A stretch of DNA of 64,000 nucleotides from JADCCX01 sp051649305 (GTDB lineage: Bacteria; Pseudomonadota; Alphaproteobacteria; Rhizobiales; Beijerinckiaceae). The stretch spans positions 1-64,000 of the forward strand of contig JBOFGV010000073.1 in assembly GCA_051649305.1 (NCBI GenBank). The letters are read 5' to 3'. Shown here in pieces: positions 53,055 through 62,500 of the stretch (the stretch's first letter is position 1; the number at the start of each line of letters is the position of its first letter). The notes beneath the pieces are model-generated. The model saw nothing but the letters and a program-made list of their open reading frames with translations, had not been told where the DNA came from and did not search any database. Made by a program: the position numbers and the translations under genes.

Positions 53055-53338
53055 CCCTTCGCCTCCAGCACCAGCTTCACCTTTGCACCCACGGCGTCCG
53101 CAAAGCGCTCCAGCGTGCGGTATGATGGCTTCGACCTTCCGCTTTCCAGTCTGGCGACCACTGATTGCGTGGTTCCCATACGTTCTGCCACCTGCTCCTG
53201 AGTCAGGTTAGCGTTTGCACGGGCGCGAATGAAAGTCTCAGCCATAGCAAACTCATCTTCCAGCGCATCATACTCACGCTGATACTCAGGATTCTTCATC
53301 CACTCCTGATGGATCTCGCTCAGTTTCCGGCCCATCAC
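53051..53338 (-). CDS. higA: XRE-type antitoxin (HigA-like)
   Basis: A 95-residue protein with a helix-turn-helix (ANLTQEQVAERMGTTQSVVARLE, about residues 40-62) that binds DNA and neutralises the toxin. A short acidic N-terminus precedes it. Its start overlaps the toxin stop by 4 bp (ATGA); order toxin-antitoxin is the HigBA order. The operator is not seen. Confidence 0.85.
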   Translation of the reverse strand: MMGRKLSEIHQEWMKNPEYQREYDALEDEFAMAETFIRARANANLTQEQVAERMGTTQSVVARLESGRSKPSYRTLERFADAVGAKVKLVLEAKG

Positions 53339-53661
53339 AGCACCTCTCGCAACCGGCTTCTTGCAATCTGCAATTCAGCAATCGGTGTTTTCTCAGATTT
53401 CTTCACGAAAATGCGTAGGACGACGATTCGGCGGTTAACCGCCGTCACATAGATGGCTCTTGAAATTCCATCCCTGCCAGTCATGCGCATTTCCCAAAGC
53501 TTGTCTTCCAGATGCTTGACATAGGGTTCTCTTACCGAGGCAGGGCCATTCACCGCCATGAGATTACCGATACGTGTAAACTTTGCCTGCATATCCAAAG
53601 GGAGAGCGGCCAATTCGCGATCAACGCGCTCATCCAGTGTTTCAACAACCCAGACTGTCAT
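53335..53661 (-). CDS. higB: HigB/Gp49-family toxin
   Basis: A 108-residue RelE-superfamily mRNA-interferase-like toxin. KHLEDKLWEMRMTGRDGISRAIY and RRIVVLRIFVKKSEKTP are typical of HigB/Gp49-type toxins. It is 27 bp from the small subunit stop and upstream of higA. Toxicity is inferred. Confidence 0.85.
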   Translation of the reverse strand: MTVWVVETLDERVDRELAALPLDMQAKFTRIGNLMAVNGPASVREPYVKHLEDKLWEMRMTGRDGISRAIYVTAVNRRIVVLRIFVKKSEKTPIAELQIARSRLREVL

Positions 53662-53688
53662 TGCATTGATTGCTTTATAGCAAATTTG

Positions 53689-55626
53689 CTATTTTTCAGC
53701 AATGACATTCTGCGCCTCCATCAAAGCCTCCACCACATCGCAGCCAGCAAACACAAAGCGCGAAACGCCAGCCTGCGTCAGCGCCGCTACCAGTTCACCT
53801 GGGCGGCCGGCCAGCCAGACCTTGTGTCCAGCGGCTATGCCTTGCGACGCATATCCCCCGGCTTCAGCAGCATAAGTCGCATCTGATCCCACAAGGCAGA
53901 GCAACGCCTTGCCCTTTGGCAGGGATGAAACCACGGATACAGCAAAGCCACCAACCTCAAAGAAATTGCGCGTGAAGGCCAGTCTGGCAGCATGATCCGC
54001 CAAGGCACCGATGGTGAGAAGCATCACTTCCGGTCGCTTGCCGGTTTCAGCTGTTACAGCATCGGCCTGGTCGCGCAGGGCTTCAAACGGTTCGGAGATT
54101 CGGCTTGAAACCAGCGGCGCAGCACGCAGGCTGCCTGCCAGTGGCGGAGCCACTTCGGCGCGGTTGGCACCGGCCAACAGGGCCGCAATGGCATCGGGCG
54201 TCGTGACGCCGTGGTTGGCTTTCAGCCGTGCTTTCGGAGGCTGAAGCGACGACGGCGCAACGTTCAGCACAGCTGGTGGCACCTCGCTCAGGTTGGCAAA
54301 TTCCGAAGTGCCGGTGATCGGCTCGCGGCGCGTGGCCACGGCTTTCAGGCGCGCAGCTTTTGTGGCGGCGATGCGGCTTTGCAATGCACCTGAAACAAGC
54401 GACTGCACCAATCCACTCTCCGCCTCAATCTCCTGAAACAGGCTCCATGCCTTGGCGCAGAGTTCCTCGGCCAGGGCCTCGTAGCCACCGGCACCGGCGG
54501 CGGGATCAACCACGCGCCAGAGGTTGCTTTCCTCCATCATCACAATCGACGTGTTGCGCGCCAGTCGCCGTGCTTCCGCTTCCGGCAGGCCAAGAGACTG
54601 CGTGAAGGGCAGCACCGTGATGCTGTCCGCCCCGCCAATGGCAGCGGCAAAGGTGGCAACTGACGCCCGCAGAATGTTCACATGCGGATCGCGCTTGGTC
54701 AGCATGCGCCAGGATGTTTCGGCATTGATGCGGATGGGTTCAGGCGTCAGGCCGCAGACGGTTTCCACCTGCGCCCAGAGTTTGCGCAGCGCCCGCAATG
54801 TGGCGATGCCGAGGAACTGGTCGCCATCAACCGGCATAATAAACGAGATGGCCTTGCGCGCCGCATGCAGTGACAGTCCACCGGCTTCCAGCGCCCTGAG
54901 GTAGAGCACACCCTGCGCCATTGCCACAGCCAATTCCTGCCCTTCGCTGGCACCCGCTTCATGGTAGGGTCGGAGATCAACTGTCAGGAACGGCCCCTTG
55001 AAGCCGCGCTGCATCAAGGCCGTGACCGTCTCGCCCAGACGGGCCGCCATCGCAGACCAGTCCCATGGCACCTGTCCGTGCAGCAGGAGGGAGCCGATCG
55101 GGTCCATGCCGAAATCAATCCGCAAGCTGGCCGGATTCAGTTTGCGCTTTTCCACAAGGGCAGCGACGGACAACGCATGCACCCGGCCTGCCTGGGCAGG
55201 ATCAAGGCGCAGATCAACCAGATCGAGGTGCACGCCAGCCAGTGCTGCATCAAGGTCCGCCACAGTATCGCAGGCGATGCCATAGCCCCGTGCCGAGCGC
55301 CCGCCGGGAAACACGAGCGCCAAGGCATCGGCTCCGCCTTCCAGATCATCGCGCGCCTGCGCCGCCGCCGCCTCAACCTCCGGATGATCAACCCTTGCGC
55401 AAACCTGCCATGGCTTGCCAGCATTGGCACCTGCCACCAGCGCCGCATTGGCATGACGGGAATAAAGCGGCTCTATGCGCAGACCATCATGCGTGCGGTT
55501 AACGAGCTTCTTCTCAAAATCAGCCCCTTTGAGAACCGCATGAACCTTTGCCAGCCAGTCTTCACGGGAGGCGGCAGGAAAAGGATTATCAAACGGGTTG
55601 ATCAAGGAGTGGTCTGTATTGCTCAT
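53689..55626 (-). CDS. mutA: Methylmalonyl-CoA mutase small subunit
   Basis: A 645-residue small subunit with the mutase-like fold but a C-terminus that lacks the cobalamin DxHxxG motif (VGSDATYAAEAGGYASQGIA), as usual for this subunit. The catalytic-like part includes INAETSWRMLTKRDPHVNILR and LRASVATFAAAIGGADSIT. It pairs with ScpA. Downstream genes are the higBA pair and orf124, not the large subunit directly. Confidence 0.92.
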   Translation of the reverse strand: MSNTDHSLINPFDNPFPAASREDWLAKVHAVLKGADFEKKLVNRTHDGLRIEPLYSRHANAALVAGANAGKPWQVCARVDHPEVEAAAAQARDDLEGGADALALVFPGGRSARGYGIACDTVADLDAALAGVHLDLVDLRLDPAQAGRVHALSVAALVEKRKLNPASLRIDFGMDPIGSLLLHGQVPWDWSAMAARLGETVTALMQRGFKGPFLTVDLRPYHEAGASEGQELAVAMAQGVLYLRALEAGGLSLHAARKAISFIMPVDGDQFLGIATLRALRKLWAQVETVCGLTPEPIRINAETSWRMLTKRDPHVNILRASVATFAAAIGGADSITVLPFTQSLGLPEAEARRLARNTSIVMMEESNLWRVVDPAAGAGGYEALAEELCAKAWSLFQEIEAESGLVQSLVSGALQSRIAATKAARLKAVATRREPITGTSEFANLSEVPPAVLNVAPSSLQPPKARLKANHGVTTPDAIAALLAGANRAEVAPPLAGSLRAAPLVSSRISEPFEALRDQADAVTAETGKRPEVMLLTIGALADHAARLAFTRNFFEVGGFAVSVVSSLPKGKALLCLVGSDATYAAEAGGYASQGIAAGHKVWLAGRPGELVAALTQAGVSRFVFAGCDVVEALMEAQNVIAEK

Positions 55627-55783
55627 GGCTCTGTTTCATACCGCCAATGCAAAAGGATTTCCATTTGTTCGAAGGGATAAGCTCACGTCAGTCTCACGCG
55701 GGAGTGAACTGCTGTGCAAATCCGTGACGTGATCTTTTGTTAAAATTTGTTACGTTTTGTGAAGTCACAACGGGGAGCACAGC

Positions 55784-56395
55784 ATGTCATCACTCATTCC
55801 TTCACCACGCACAATCGCCCATCTCGCAGCAGGCGGCATCGCCGGTCTCATCGTCTGGGAAATCTTCGCTCGTGTCGTCACCAAGGCAGTCCTCGGCTAT
55901 CCGCTGGAACCAGCTGGTTTGATTGACGCCATTGCGCAGCATCAGCTTGGGCTCTCGATCAACTACTGGCTGCGCGAAGCGCTGCACTACGGCGTTGGCA
56001 TTCTGGGCTATCCCATCGCTTTCTACATCGTCTCGCATCTGATCCCGCGCTGGAGCGCGGTGCTTGATGCCATCGTGCTGGTGACATTCACGGCAGGCGT
56101 TGGCCTCCATATGTCAAAGACCGGCTTTTCCATGGGCATTGCTGCTTTTTGGGTTGCCGTGGTGCTGCTGATCGCCAGCCGCTTCGTCAACCGCAACGCA
56201 CAGTGGGTCAACGCCATCTCATGGGGCACGTTCACCTGGCTCAATGCGCTTGGTATCATGGCACCGATCGGCGGCTTGTCCTTCTATCTTCTGGGCGAAG
56301 GTGGCGATCTCTCGTTCATGAGCTTTGTCGGCCATGTGATCTACGGAGCCATCGCTGTGCTGGTGTTCTATCGCCTTCAGGGCAAAACGAGCTAA
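55784..56395 (+). CDS. Membrane protein of unknown function
   Basis: A 203-residue inner-membrane protein with about five to six membrane segments (IAHLAAGGIAGLIVWEIFA, ILGYPIAFYIVSHLI, AVLDAIVLVTFTAGVGLHM, GIAAFWVAVVLLIASRF, others). No family motif recognised. It stands alone, divergent from the mutase operon; the 157-bp gap 55627-55783 holds both promoters. GGGGAG lies just upstream of the ATG. Confidence 0.78.
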   Translation: MSSLIPSPRTIAHLAAGGIAGLIVWEIFARVVTKAVLGYPLEPAGLIDAIAQHQLGLSINYWLREALHYGVGILGYPIAFYIVSHLIPRWSAVLDAIVLVTFTAGVGLHMSKTGFSMGIAAFWVAVVLLIASRFVNRNAQWVNAISWGTFTWLNALGIMAPIGGLSFYLLGEGGDLSFMSFVGHVIYGAIAVLVFYRLQGKTS

Positions 56396-56453
56396 CCAAT
56401 TCGAATTCAGACTGACTTTTGATCATATCCAATAGCCAGACGTTGGGTAAAAA

Positions 56454-56551
56454 CCCTCCCCCCATTTATGGTGGGGAGGGCAGGGTGGGGGGATATCCCC
56501 ACGCGCAGTAGCCCCCCACCCCGACCCGCCCCACCGCAAGCGGGGGGAGGG
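56454..56551. repeat. Palindromic intergenic element, family B copy 1
   Basis: About 98 bp. The left arm is a hairpin around CCCTCCCCCCATTTATGG/GGGGAGGG, the inner pair is GGGTGGGGGG / CCCCCCACCC, and the right arm is CCGCAAGCGGGGGGAGGG. It lies between the membrane-protein gene and phhB and shares its sequence with the copy at 63096. It may also serve as a bidirectional terminator. Confidence 0.8.
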
Positions 56552-56575
56552 AGAAAACAAGTACAGGCGTGTCTT

Positions 56576-56872
56576 CTAACTGGCAGCAAGGCGCTCCATG
56601 GCGCTGGCCATGGCGATATCGAGCCGTGTGACACCGCCCGCATCATGTGTGGACAGTGTCACATCGACTGTTTTGTAGACGTTGAACCACTCAGGGTGGT
56701 GATCCAGCTTCTCGGCTATCAGCGCAACCCGTGTCATCCAGCCGAAAGCCTGATTGAAATCCGCAAAGACAAAGCGGCGCGAGATGGCATCACGGCCTGC
56801 AACCTCCTGCCACTCTGGCAAGGCAGCCAGCGCTTTGGTGCGGTCAGCGGGCGACAGTTTTTCTTCGGGCAT
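56576..56872 (-). CDS. phhB: Pterin-4a-carbinolamine dehydratase
   Basis: A 98-residue enzyme that dehydrates 4a-hydroxytetrahydropterin. The active-site histidines are H58 and H59 in EKLDHHPEWFNVY, and H76 in VTLSTHDAGG. The length fits the family. The ATG at 56872 (MPEEKLSP) was preferred over a longer frame to 56896. It lies downstream of thpR on the same strand. Its substrate pathway (phenylalanine hydroxylase) is not in the window. Confidence 0.93.
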   Translation of the reverse strand: MPEEKLSPADRTKALAALPEWQEVAGRDAISRRFVFADFNQAFGWMTRVALIAEKLDHHPEWFNVYKTVDVTLSTHDAGGVTRLDIAMASAMERLAAS

Positions 56873-56896
56873 GATAGCTCTTCCGCATGTTCTCAA

Positions 56897-57457
56897 TCAG
56901 GCCCGCGAAAGCATGCGCCGATCCTGCTGCAGCGGATAGGTTGTTTCCACCACATAGGGACCGCCGCCCGTGGAGGCGCGCGAGGAATAAAGCACAAAGC
57001 GCTCTGATACGAAGCGCTGGGCCGGAAAATACCCGCGCATCGAGAGATAATCTGCCACATCCAGCGACGACGTGTTGCGCAACCGCGCCAAAGTCACATG
57101 CGGCTGGAAACGGCGCTTGTCGGGATCATGCCCGCACCCCCGCACAATCCGCTCAATTTCATACTGCAACTCTATCAGGGCGCGGGTTGGCTCCACAGTT
57201 GCAAAAACAGAATGCGGCTTGTCGCCACCAAAGCTGTCGAGCCCTGTCAGCGTGATCGTCAGAGGGTTGCGCGCCACATCGCTCAGAAGATCATCAATAT
57301 CATTGGCCTGACGGTCGCTGATGTCACCAATGAAACGCAGGGTGATGTGATAGTCGGATGGCTCCACCCAGCGCGCACCGGGCAGCCCGCCACGCATCAG
57401 CGCCAACCTCTGGGCAATGGAGGACGGAATTTCCAAACCTGCAAACAACCGCGGCAT
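56897..57457 (-). CDS. thpR: RNA 2',3'-cyclic phosphodiesterase (LigT/ThpR)
   Basis: A 186-residue 2H phosphoesterase. The two HxT motifs are H37-x-T39 (DYHITLRFIG) and H120-x-T122 (FQPHVTLARL). MPRLFAGLEIP is a family-typical start; an upstream ATG at 57499 is possible. The gene sits with phhB on the same strand, 24 bp upstream of its start. Confidence 0.93.
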   Translation of the reverse strand: MPRLFAGLEIPSSIAQRLALMRGGLPGARWVEPSDYHITLRFIGDISDRQANDIDDLLSDVARNPLTITLTGLDSFGGDKPHSVFATVEPTRALIELQYEIERIVRGCGHDPDKRRFQPHVTLARLRNTSSLDVADYLSMRGYFPAQRFVSERFVLYSSRASTGGGPYVVETTYPLQQDRRMLSRA

Positions 57458-57524
57458 GTTGCCCCCCGCGTGATTCGTTATCACGAGAATAGCAGCCAAT
57501 GTGACAATGCAAAGACGGCGTTGA

Positions 57525-58904
57525 TCAGGCTGTACGAAGGCCCTCTTTCACCACCCAATCCAGTGTCCGGTCCAGCGCCCGCGTGATGCGGTCAAACAAT
57601 TCATCCACCTCATGGCCCTTGATGATCAGTGGTGGACAGATGGCGATGGTGTCGCCAATGGCGCGAATAATGACGCCTTCTGCCTGACCGAAGAACACAC
57701 ACTTTGGAGCAACAGCCTGCTTGGGTGCAAAGGAGCGTTTTGTGGCTTTATCAGCCACAATTTCAAGGCCGCCGACAAGACCCACGCCCCGTGCCTCGCC
57801 AATCAGCGGATGATCGGCCAGCGCCTTCAACCGCTTCTGGAACTGCGGGATGACACTCTGCACATGACCAACGATGTTATCGCGCTCATAGATTTCCAGT
57901 GTCTTGACGGCCACTGCCGAAGCCACAGGATGGCCGGAATAGGTGAAGCCGTGACCGAAGACGCCGATCTTGCGGCTTTCGTCGATCATTGCCTGATACA
58001 TATGCTCGGGCACCAGAACCGCTGACAGCGGCTGGTAGGCCGAGGTGATGGCCTTGGCGAGGCTCATGGTATCGGGCTTCATGCCCATGACGGGTGAGCC
58101 GAACATTTCACCCAGACGGCCAAAGCCGCAGATCACTTCATCCGAAATCAGCAGGATGTCATACTTCGTGAGCACTGCCTGAATTTTCTCAAAATAGGTT
58201 GCTGGTGGCACAATCACGCCGCCAGCACCCATTACGGGTTCCGCAATGAAAGCCGCCACCGTATCCGGGCCTTCATTCAGGATCATTTCTTCAAGCTCAG
58301 CCGCCATGCGATCGGCAAAATCCACTTCGCTCTCGCCTGCCAGTCCAAAGCGATAGTGGTGCGGGCAGGAGGTGTGGAGAATACCAGCAATCGGCAGGTC
58401 AAAATCGATGTGGTTGTTGGGCAGGCCTGTCAACGAGGCAGAGGCAATCGTTACGCCGTGATAGCCCTTGAGGCGGCTGATGATCTTCTTCTTTTTCGGG
58501 CGACCCAGCGCGTTGTTGTAGTACCAGATCAATTTGATCTGCGTGTCGTTGGCATCTGATCCCGAGCAGCCGAAGAACACCTTCGACACCTCGATGGGCG
58601 CCATTTCTTTCAGTTTTTCAGCAAGTTCAATCGCAGGGTCATGGCTGCGGCCCGAAAAGAGGTGTGTGAAGGACAATTTGCGCATCTGGCTTGCAGCGGC
58701 TTCCACCAGCTCCTCGTTGCCGTAGCCGAGGGAAGCGCACCACAGACCAGCCATGCCTTCGATATAGGGCTTGCCTTCCACATCATGCACATAAATGCCC
58801 TTGGCCTGTTCCAGCACCAATGGACCAACCGTGCGATGCGTATCGAGGTTGGTGTAGGGGTGGATCAGTGTTTCAACGTCGCGGGTTTGAAGATTGGTCA
58901 ACAT
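57525..58904 (-). CDS. Class III PLP aminotransferase
   Basis: A 459-residue aminotransferase. The cofactor lysine is K284 in SLAKAITSAYQPLS and the PLP-nitrogen aspartate D255 in LISDEVICGFGR. The middle part GYHGVTIASASLTGLPN fits omega-amino-acid:pyruvate or putrescine/beta-alanine aminotransferases. MLTNLQTRD was chosen as the start; a frame extends to 58931. No neighbour indicates the substrate. Confidence 0.9.
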   Translation of the reverse strand: MLTNLQTRDVETLIHPYTNLDTHRTVGPLVLEQAKGIYVHDVEGKPYIEGMAGLWCASLGYGNEELVEAAASQMRKLSFTHLFSGRSHDPAIELAEKLKEMAPIEVSKVFFGCSGSDANDTQIKLIWYYNNALGRPKKKKIISRLKGYHGVTIASASLTGLPNNHIDFDLPIAGILHTSCPHHYRFGLAGESEVDFADRMAAELEEMILNEGPDTVAAFIAEPVMGAGGVIVPPATYFEKIQAVLTKYDILLISDEVICGFGRLGEMFGSPVMGMKPDTMSLAKAITSAYQPLSAVLVPEHMYQAMIDESRKIGVFGHGFTYSGHPVASAVAVKTLEIYERDNIVGHVQSVIPQFQKRLKALADHPLIGEARGVGLVGGLEIVADKATKRSFAPKQAVAPKCVFFGQAEGVIIRAIGDTIAICPPLIIKGHEVDELFDRITRALDRTLDWVVKEGLRTA

Positions 58905-59011
58905 GGCCGTATGCCTTGAATGTGATTGCAACTGCCTTGCAAGCTAGCGCGAGATCGTCCTATCTGGAAGAGAGATAAACACATCAACGCAATCACAAAG
59001 GCTTATAACCC

Positions 59012-59530
59012 ATGTCGCTCCACGCTGCTTCCGTACCCGTGTTTGTGCAAATGCTGCGCGCGCTCGAAACTGTCCTGAAAAAGGCGGAGGCCCATGCAGA
59101 AGCGAAAAAGATTGCGCCTGAAGTGATGCTGGGACTGCGTCTTTCACCCGATATGTTTGCGCTGACGCGTCAGGTGCAGGTGGCCTGTGATTTTGCCAAG
59201 AATACCTCGGGCCGGTTGGCGGCGGTTGAACTGCCAAAGTTTGCGGATGAAGAGAAAACCTTTGCCGAGCTATATGAGCGCATCGGTAAGACCGTAGCCT
59301 TTGTTGAAAGCCTGCCTGCGTCCGCTTTTGATGGCGCAGAGACGCGCGCCATCACATTTCCAATTGGTGGCAAGCCCTACACCATGGACGGCGCGCCTTA
59401 TTTCAACGGCTTCGCCATGCCGAACTTCTATTTCCACGTTTCGGCAGCTTACATGATCCTGCGGGAGAACGGCGTTGCCCTTAACAAGCGGGATTTTCTG
59501 GGAGCTGTGCCGGGCTTGCAGCTGGGCTGA
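59012..59530 (+). CDS. DUF1993 family protein
   Basis: A 172-residue soluble protein with the DUF1993 layout: an opening VPVFVQMLRALETVLKKAE, a metal-site-like DinB-like four-helix pattern (MFALTRQVQVACDFAKNT), and FYFHVSAAYMILRENGV at the end, which has the histidine found in DinB-like enzymes. Function unknown. It is convergent with mfd; its stop touches the mfd stop. Confidence 0.85.
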   Translation: MSLHAASVPVFVQMLRALETVLKKAEAHAEAKKIAPEVMLGLRLSPDMFALTRQVQVACDFAKNTSGRLAAVELPKFADEEKTFAELYERIGKTVAFVESLPASAFDGAETRAITFPIGGKPYTMDGAPYFNGFAMPNFYFHVSAAYMILRENGVALNKRDFLGAVPGLQLG

Positions 59531-62500
59531 TCAAACAGCTTTTTTGCCTTCCGCGATCCGCGTCAGATCTCCCATCAGACGGCGCGTTTCGCGCAGGCGG
59601 CGCGAGGGGGATTCGTAATCCCCGTTAAAGACCACGCGCATGTCAGGCCGCACCTTGGCGAAGCTTCCGCGTTCCGTGACATAACGCACCAGACCGTTGG
59701 GATTGGCGAAGGAGTTATCCCTAAAGGCAACGACGATGCCTTTAGGCCCGGCTTCCACCTTCTGGATATTGGCGCGGCGGCACAAAGTCTTGATCGCCAC
59801 GATGCTCATCAGTTGCTCCACCTCTGGCGGCAACGGTCCGAAGCGATCGATCATTTCGGCTGCGAAACTTTCGATACCCTGCTCGGTTTCCAATGTCGAC
59901 AGGCGGCGGTAAAGCGCCATCCGGAGATCGAGGTCCATCACATAGGCTTCCGGAATCAGCACAGGTGTGCCGGTGACGATAGTTGGCGACCAATGTTCTT
60001 CCACCTCGTCCTCGATGCCCGCCTTGAGGTTGGCAACCGCCTCTTCCAGCATCTGCTGGTAAAGCTCGTAGCCCACTTCCTTGATATGGCCGGACTGCTC
60101 GTCACCCAGCAGGTTGCCCGCACCCCGGATATCGAGATCATGCGAGGCCAATTGAAAGCCTGCGCCCAGACTGTCGAGCGACTGCAGCACCTTCAGACGC
60201 TTCTCGGCCTGCGGGGTTGGCGGCTTGTTGGCGGGCAAGGTGAACAGCGCATAGGCGCGGGTTTTGGAACGGCCAACGCGCCCCCGCAGCTGGTAGAGCT
60301 GGCCAAGGCCGAACATATCCGCACGGTGGATGATCAGCGTGTTGGCGCTTGGAATATCGAGGCCGGATTCCACGATTGTTGTCGACAGCAACACATCAAA
60401 CTTGCCGTCATAGAAATTGCCCATGACCTCCTCAAGCTCGGTAGGTGCCATCTGGCCGTGGCCAACGGCGTATTTGATTTCTGGCACTTGGCTGTCGAGA
60501 AAAGCGCGGATGTCTGCCAGATCCTCGATGCGCGGTACGACATAGAAACTCTGTCCGCCGCGATAGCGCTCGCGCAGCAGCGCCTCGCGCACGATCATCG
60601 GATCAAATGGCGCGATGAAGGTGCGCACCGCCAGACGGTCCACCGGCGGTGTGGCGATGATGGAGAGTTCGCGCACGCCTGTGAGGGCCAACTGGAGCGT
60701 GCGGGGAATAGGCGTGGCGGACAATGTCAGCACATGCACCTCGGCGCGCAGTTCCTTCAGCCGCTCCTTGTGGCCCACACCAAAGTGCTGCTCTTCGTCG
60801 ACAATCAGCAGGCCGAGATCGCGGAAGTTGATCGCCTTGCCAAGGAGCGCGTGCGTGCCCACGACGATATCAACCGTGCCGTCGGTGATGCCCTTTTTGG
60901 TGGCGGCGAGTTCAGCACTGCCCACCATGCGGGAGGCCTGCGCCACATTGATCGGCAGACCACGAAAACGCTCGGCGAAGGTCTTGTGGTGCTGGCGCGC
61001 AAGAAGCGTTGTGGGCACAACCACCGCCACCTGCTTGCCGGACATGGCGGCGGCATAGGCGGCGCGGAGCGCTACTTCCGTCTTGCCAAAACCAACGTCG
61101 CCGCAGATCAGGCGATCCATCGGACGGCCCGAAGCCATGTCGTCCATCACGGCATCGATAGCGTTCTGCTGGTCATCGGTTTCGTTGTAGGGGAAGCGGG
61201 CAATGAACTCGCTGTAGGCATTGTCATTGGCCACAAACTTCGGCGCTTCGCGGAGCAGACGGGCTGCCGCAATCTTGATCAATTGCTTCGCCATCTCAAG
61301 GATGCGCTTCTTCAGCTTGGCCTTGCGGGCCTGCCAGCCACCGCCGCCCAGACGATCAAGCTGAACCTCCGTGTCCTCGCCGCCGTAGCGTGAGAGAAGC
61401 TCGATGTTCTCGACCGGCAGGAACAGTTTGTCGCCGTTGGCGTAGTGCAGTTCCAGACAGTCATGCGGTGAGCCAAGCGCTGTGACTGTCTTCAGGCCGA
61501 TAAAGCGGCCAATGCCGTGATCGACATGCACCACAACATCGTTGACCGACATCGTGGACAATTCCGAGATGAAGTCCTTGGCGCGCTTTGACGGCGCGCG
61601 ACCGCGCACCATGCGCTCACCCAGAATATCCTGCTCCGCCACAATGGCGAGGTCAGGCAGTTCGAGACCTGACTCCAGCGGCAGGATGACCAGCCCTACC
61701 TCGTTGGCGGCAAGTGCTTTCGCGCTTGCCAGCGAGGCAACGGGTTTGGCCGCTGTCAAGCCATGGTCGCCCATGACGCCCGCGAGACGATCGCGCGAGC
61801 CGTCGGTCCAGGCGGCCAGCAGCACGCGCTTGCCGGTGGCTTGCAAGCTGCGGATATGGGCGACAGCGGCATCAAAGACATTGACGGATTCATCCGCGCG
61901 TTCCGCTGCAAAAATCCGCCCCTTGCGGCCACCGAGCTCAACCACCTTCATGCTGCCGCCGGGCGGCACAGCATAGGGCGTGAGAGTCACGGTGGATTCA
62001 GCAGAAACCATTTTCTGCAACTCATCCGCTGACCAGTAGAGCGTTTCGGGCGGCAGTGGCTTGTAAGGGGCTGACCCAGCAGCCACGGCCTCAAGACCTG
62101 TCTTGCGGTTGGTGTAATAATCCCCCGCCTGCGCGATGCGCTCCTTTGCGGCATCAACAGCGAGATGATCGAGAATGAGCGCCGCACCCGGTACATAGTC
62201 GGTGAGCCTGCTCATTTTGGCATGAAACAATGGCGTCCAGTGTTCCATGCCGGGGAAGCGTCGGCCTTCGCTGATCGCCTCGTAGAGCATATCGCCCTTG
62301 GTGGCGGCTCCAAACGACGTGACGTAACCCTGACGGAAGCGACGGATGGCATCGCTGGTCATCTGGAACTCGCTCATGGGAATGAGTTCCAGCATCGCCA
62401 TAGGGCCGGTGGAACGCTGTGTCTCGGGATCAAAAGCGCGGATCGTTTCCAGCGTGTCACCGAAGAAATCCATACGGACCGGACCAACCACACCGGGCGC

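Noticed and set aside
59813..61393. A 526-codon open frame on the plus strand across mfd.
   Set aside because: It lies antisense to a clearly conserved gene, and its translation is low-complexity and without domains; long shadows are expected in GC-rich genes.
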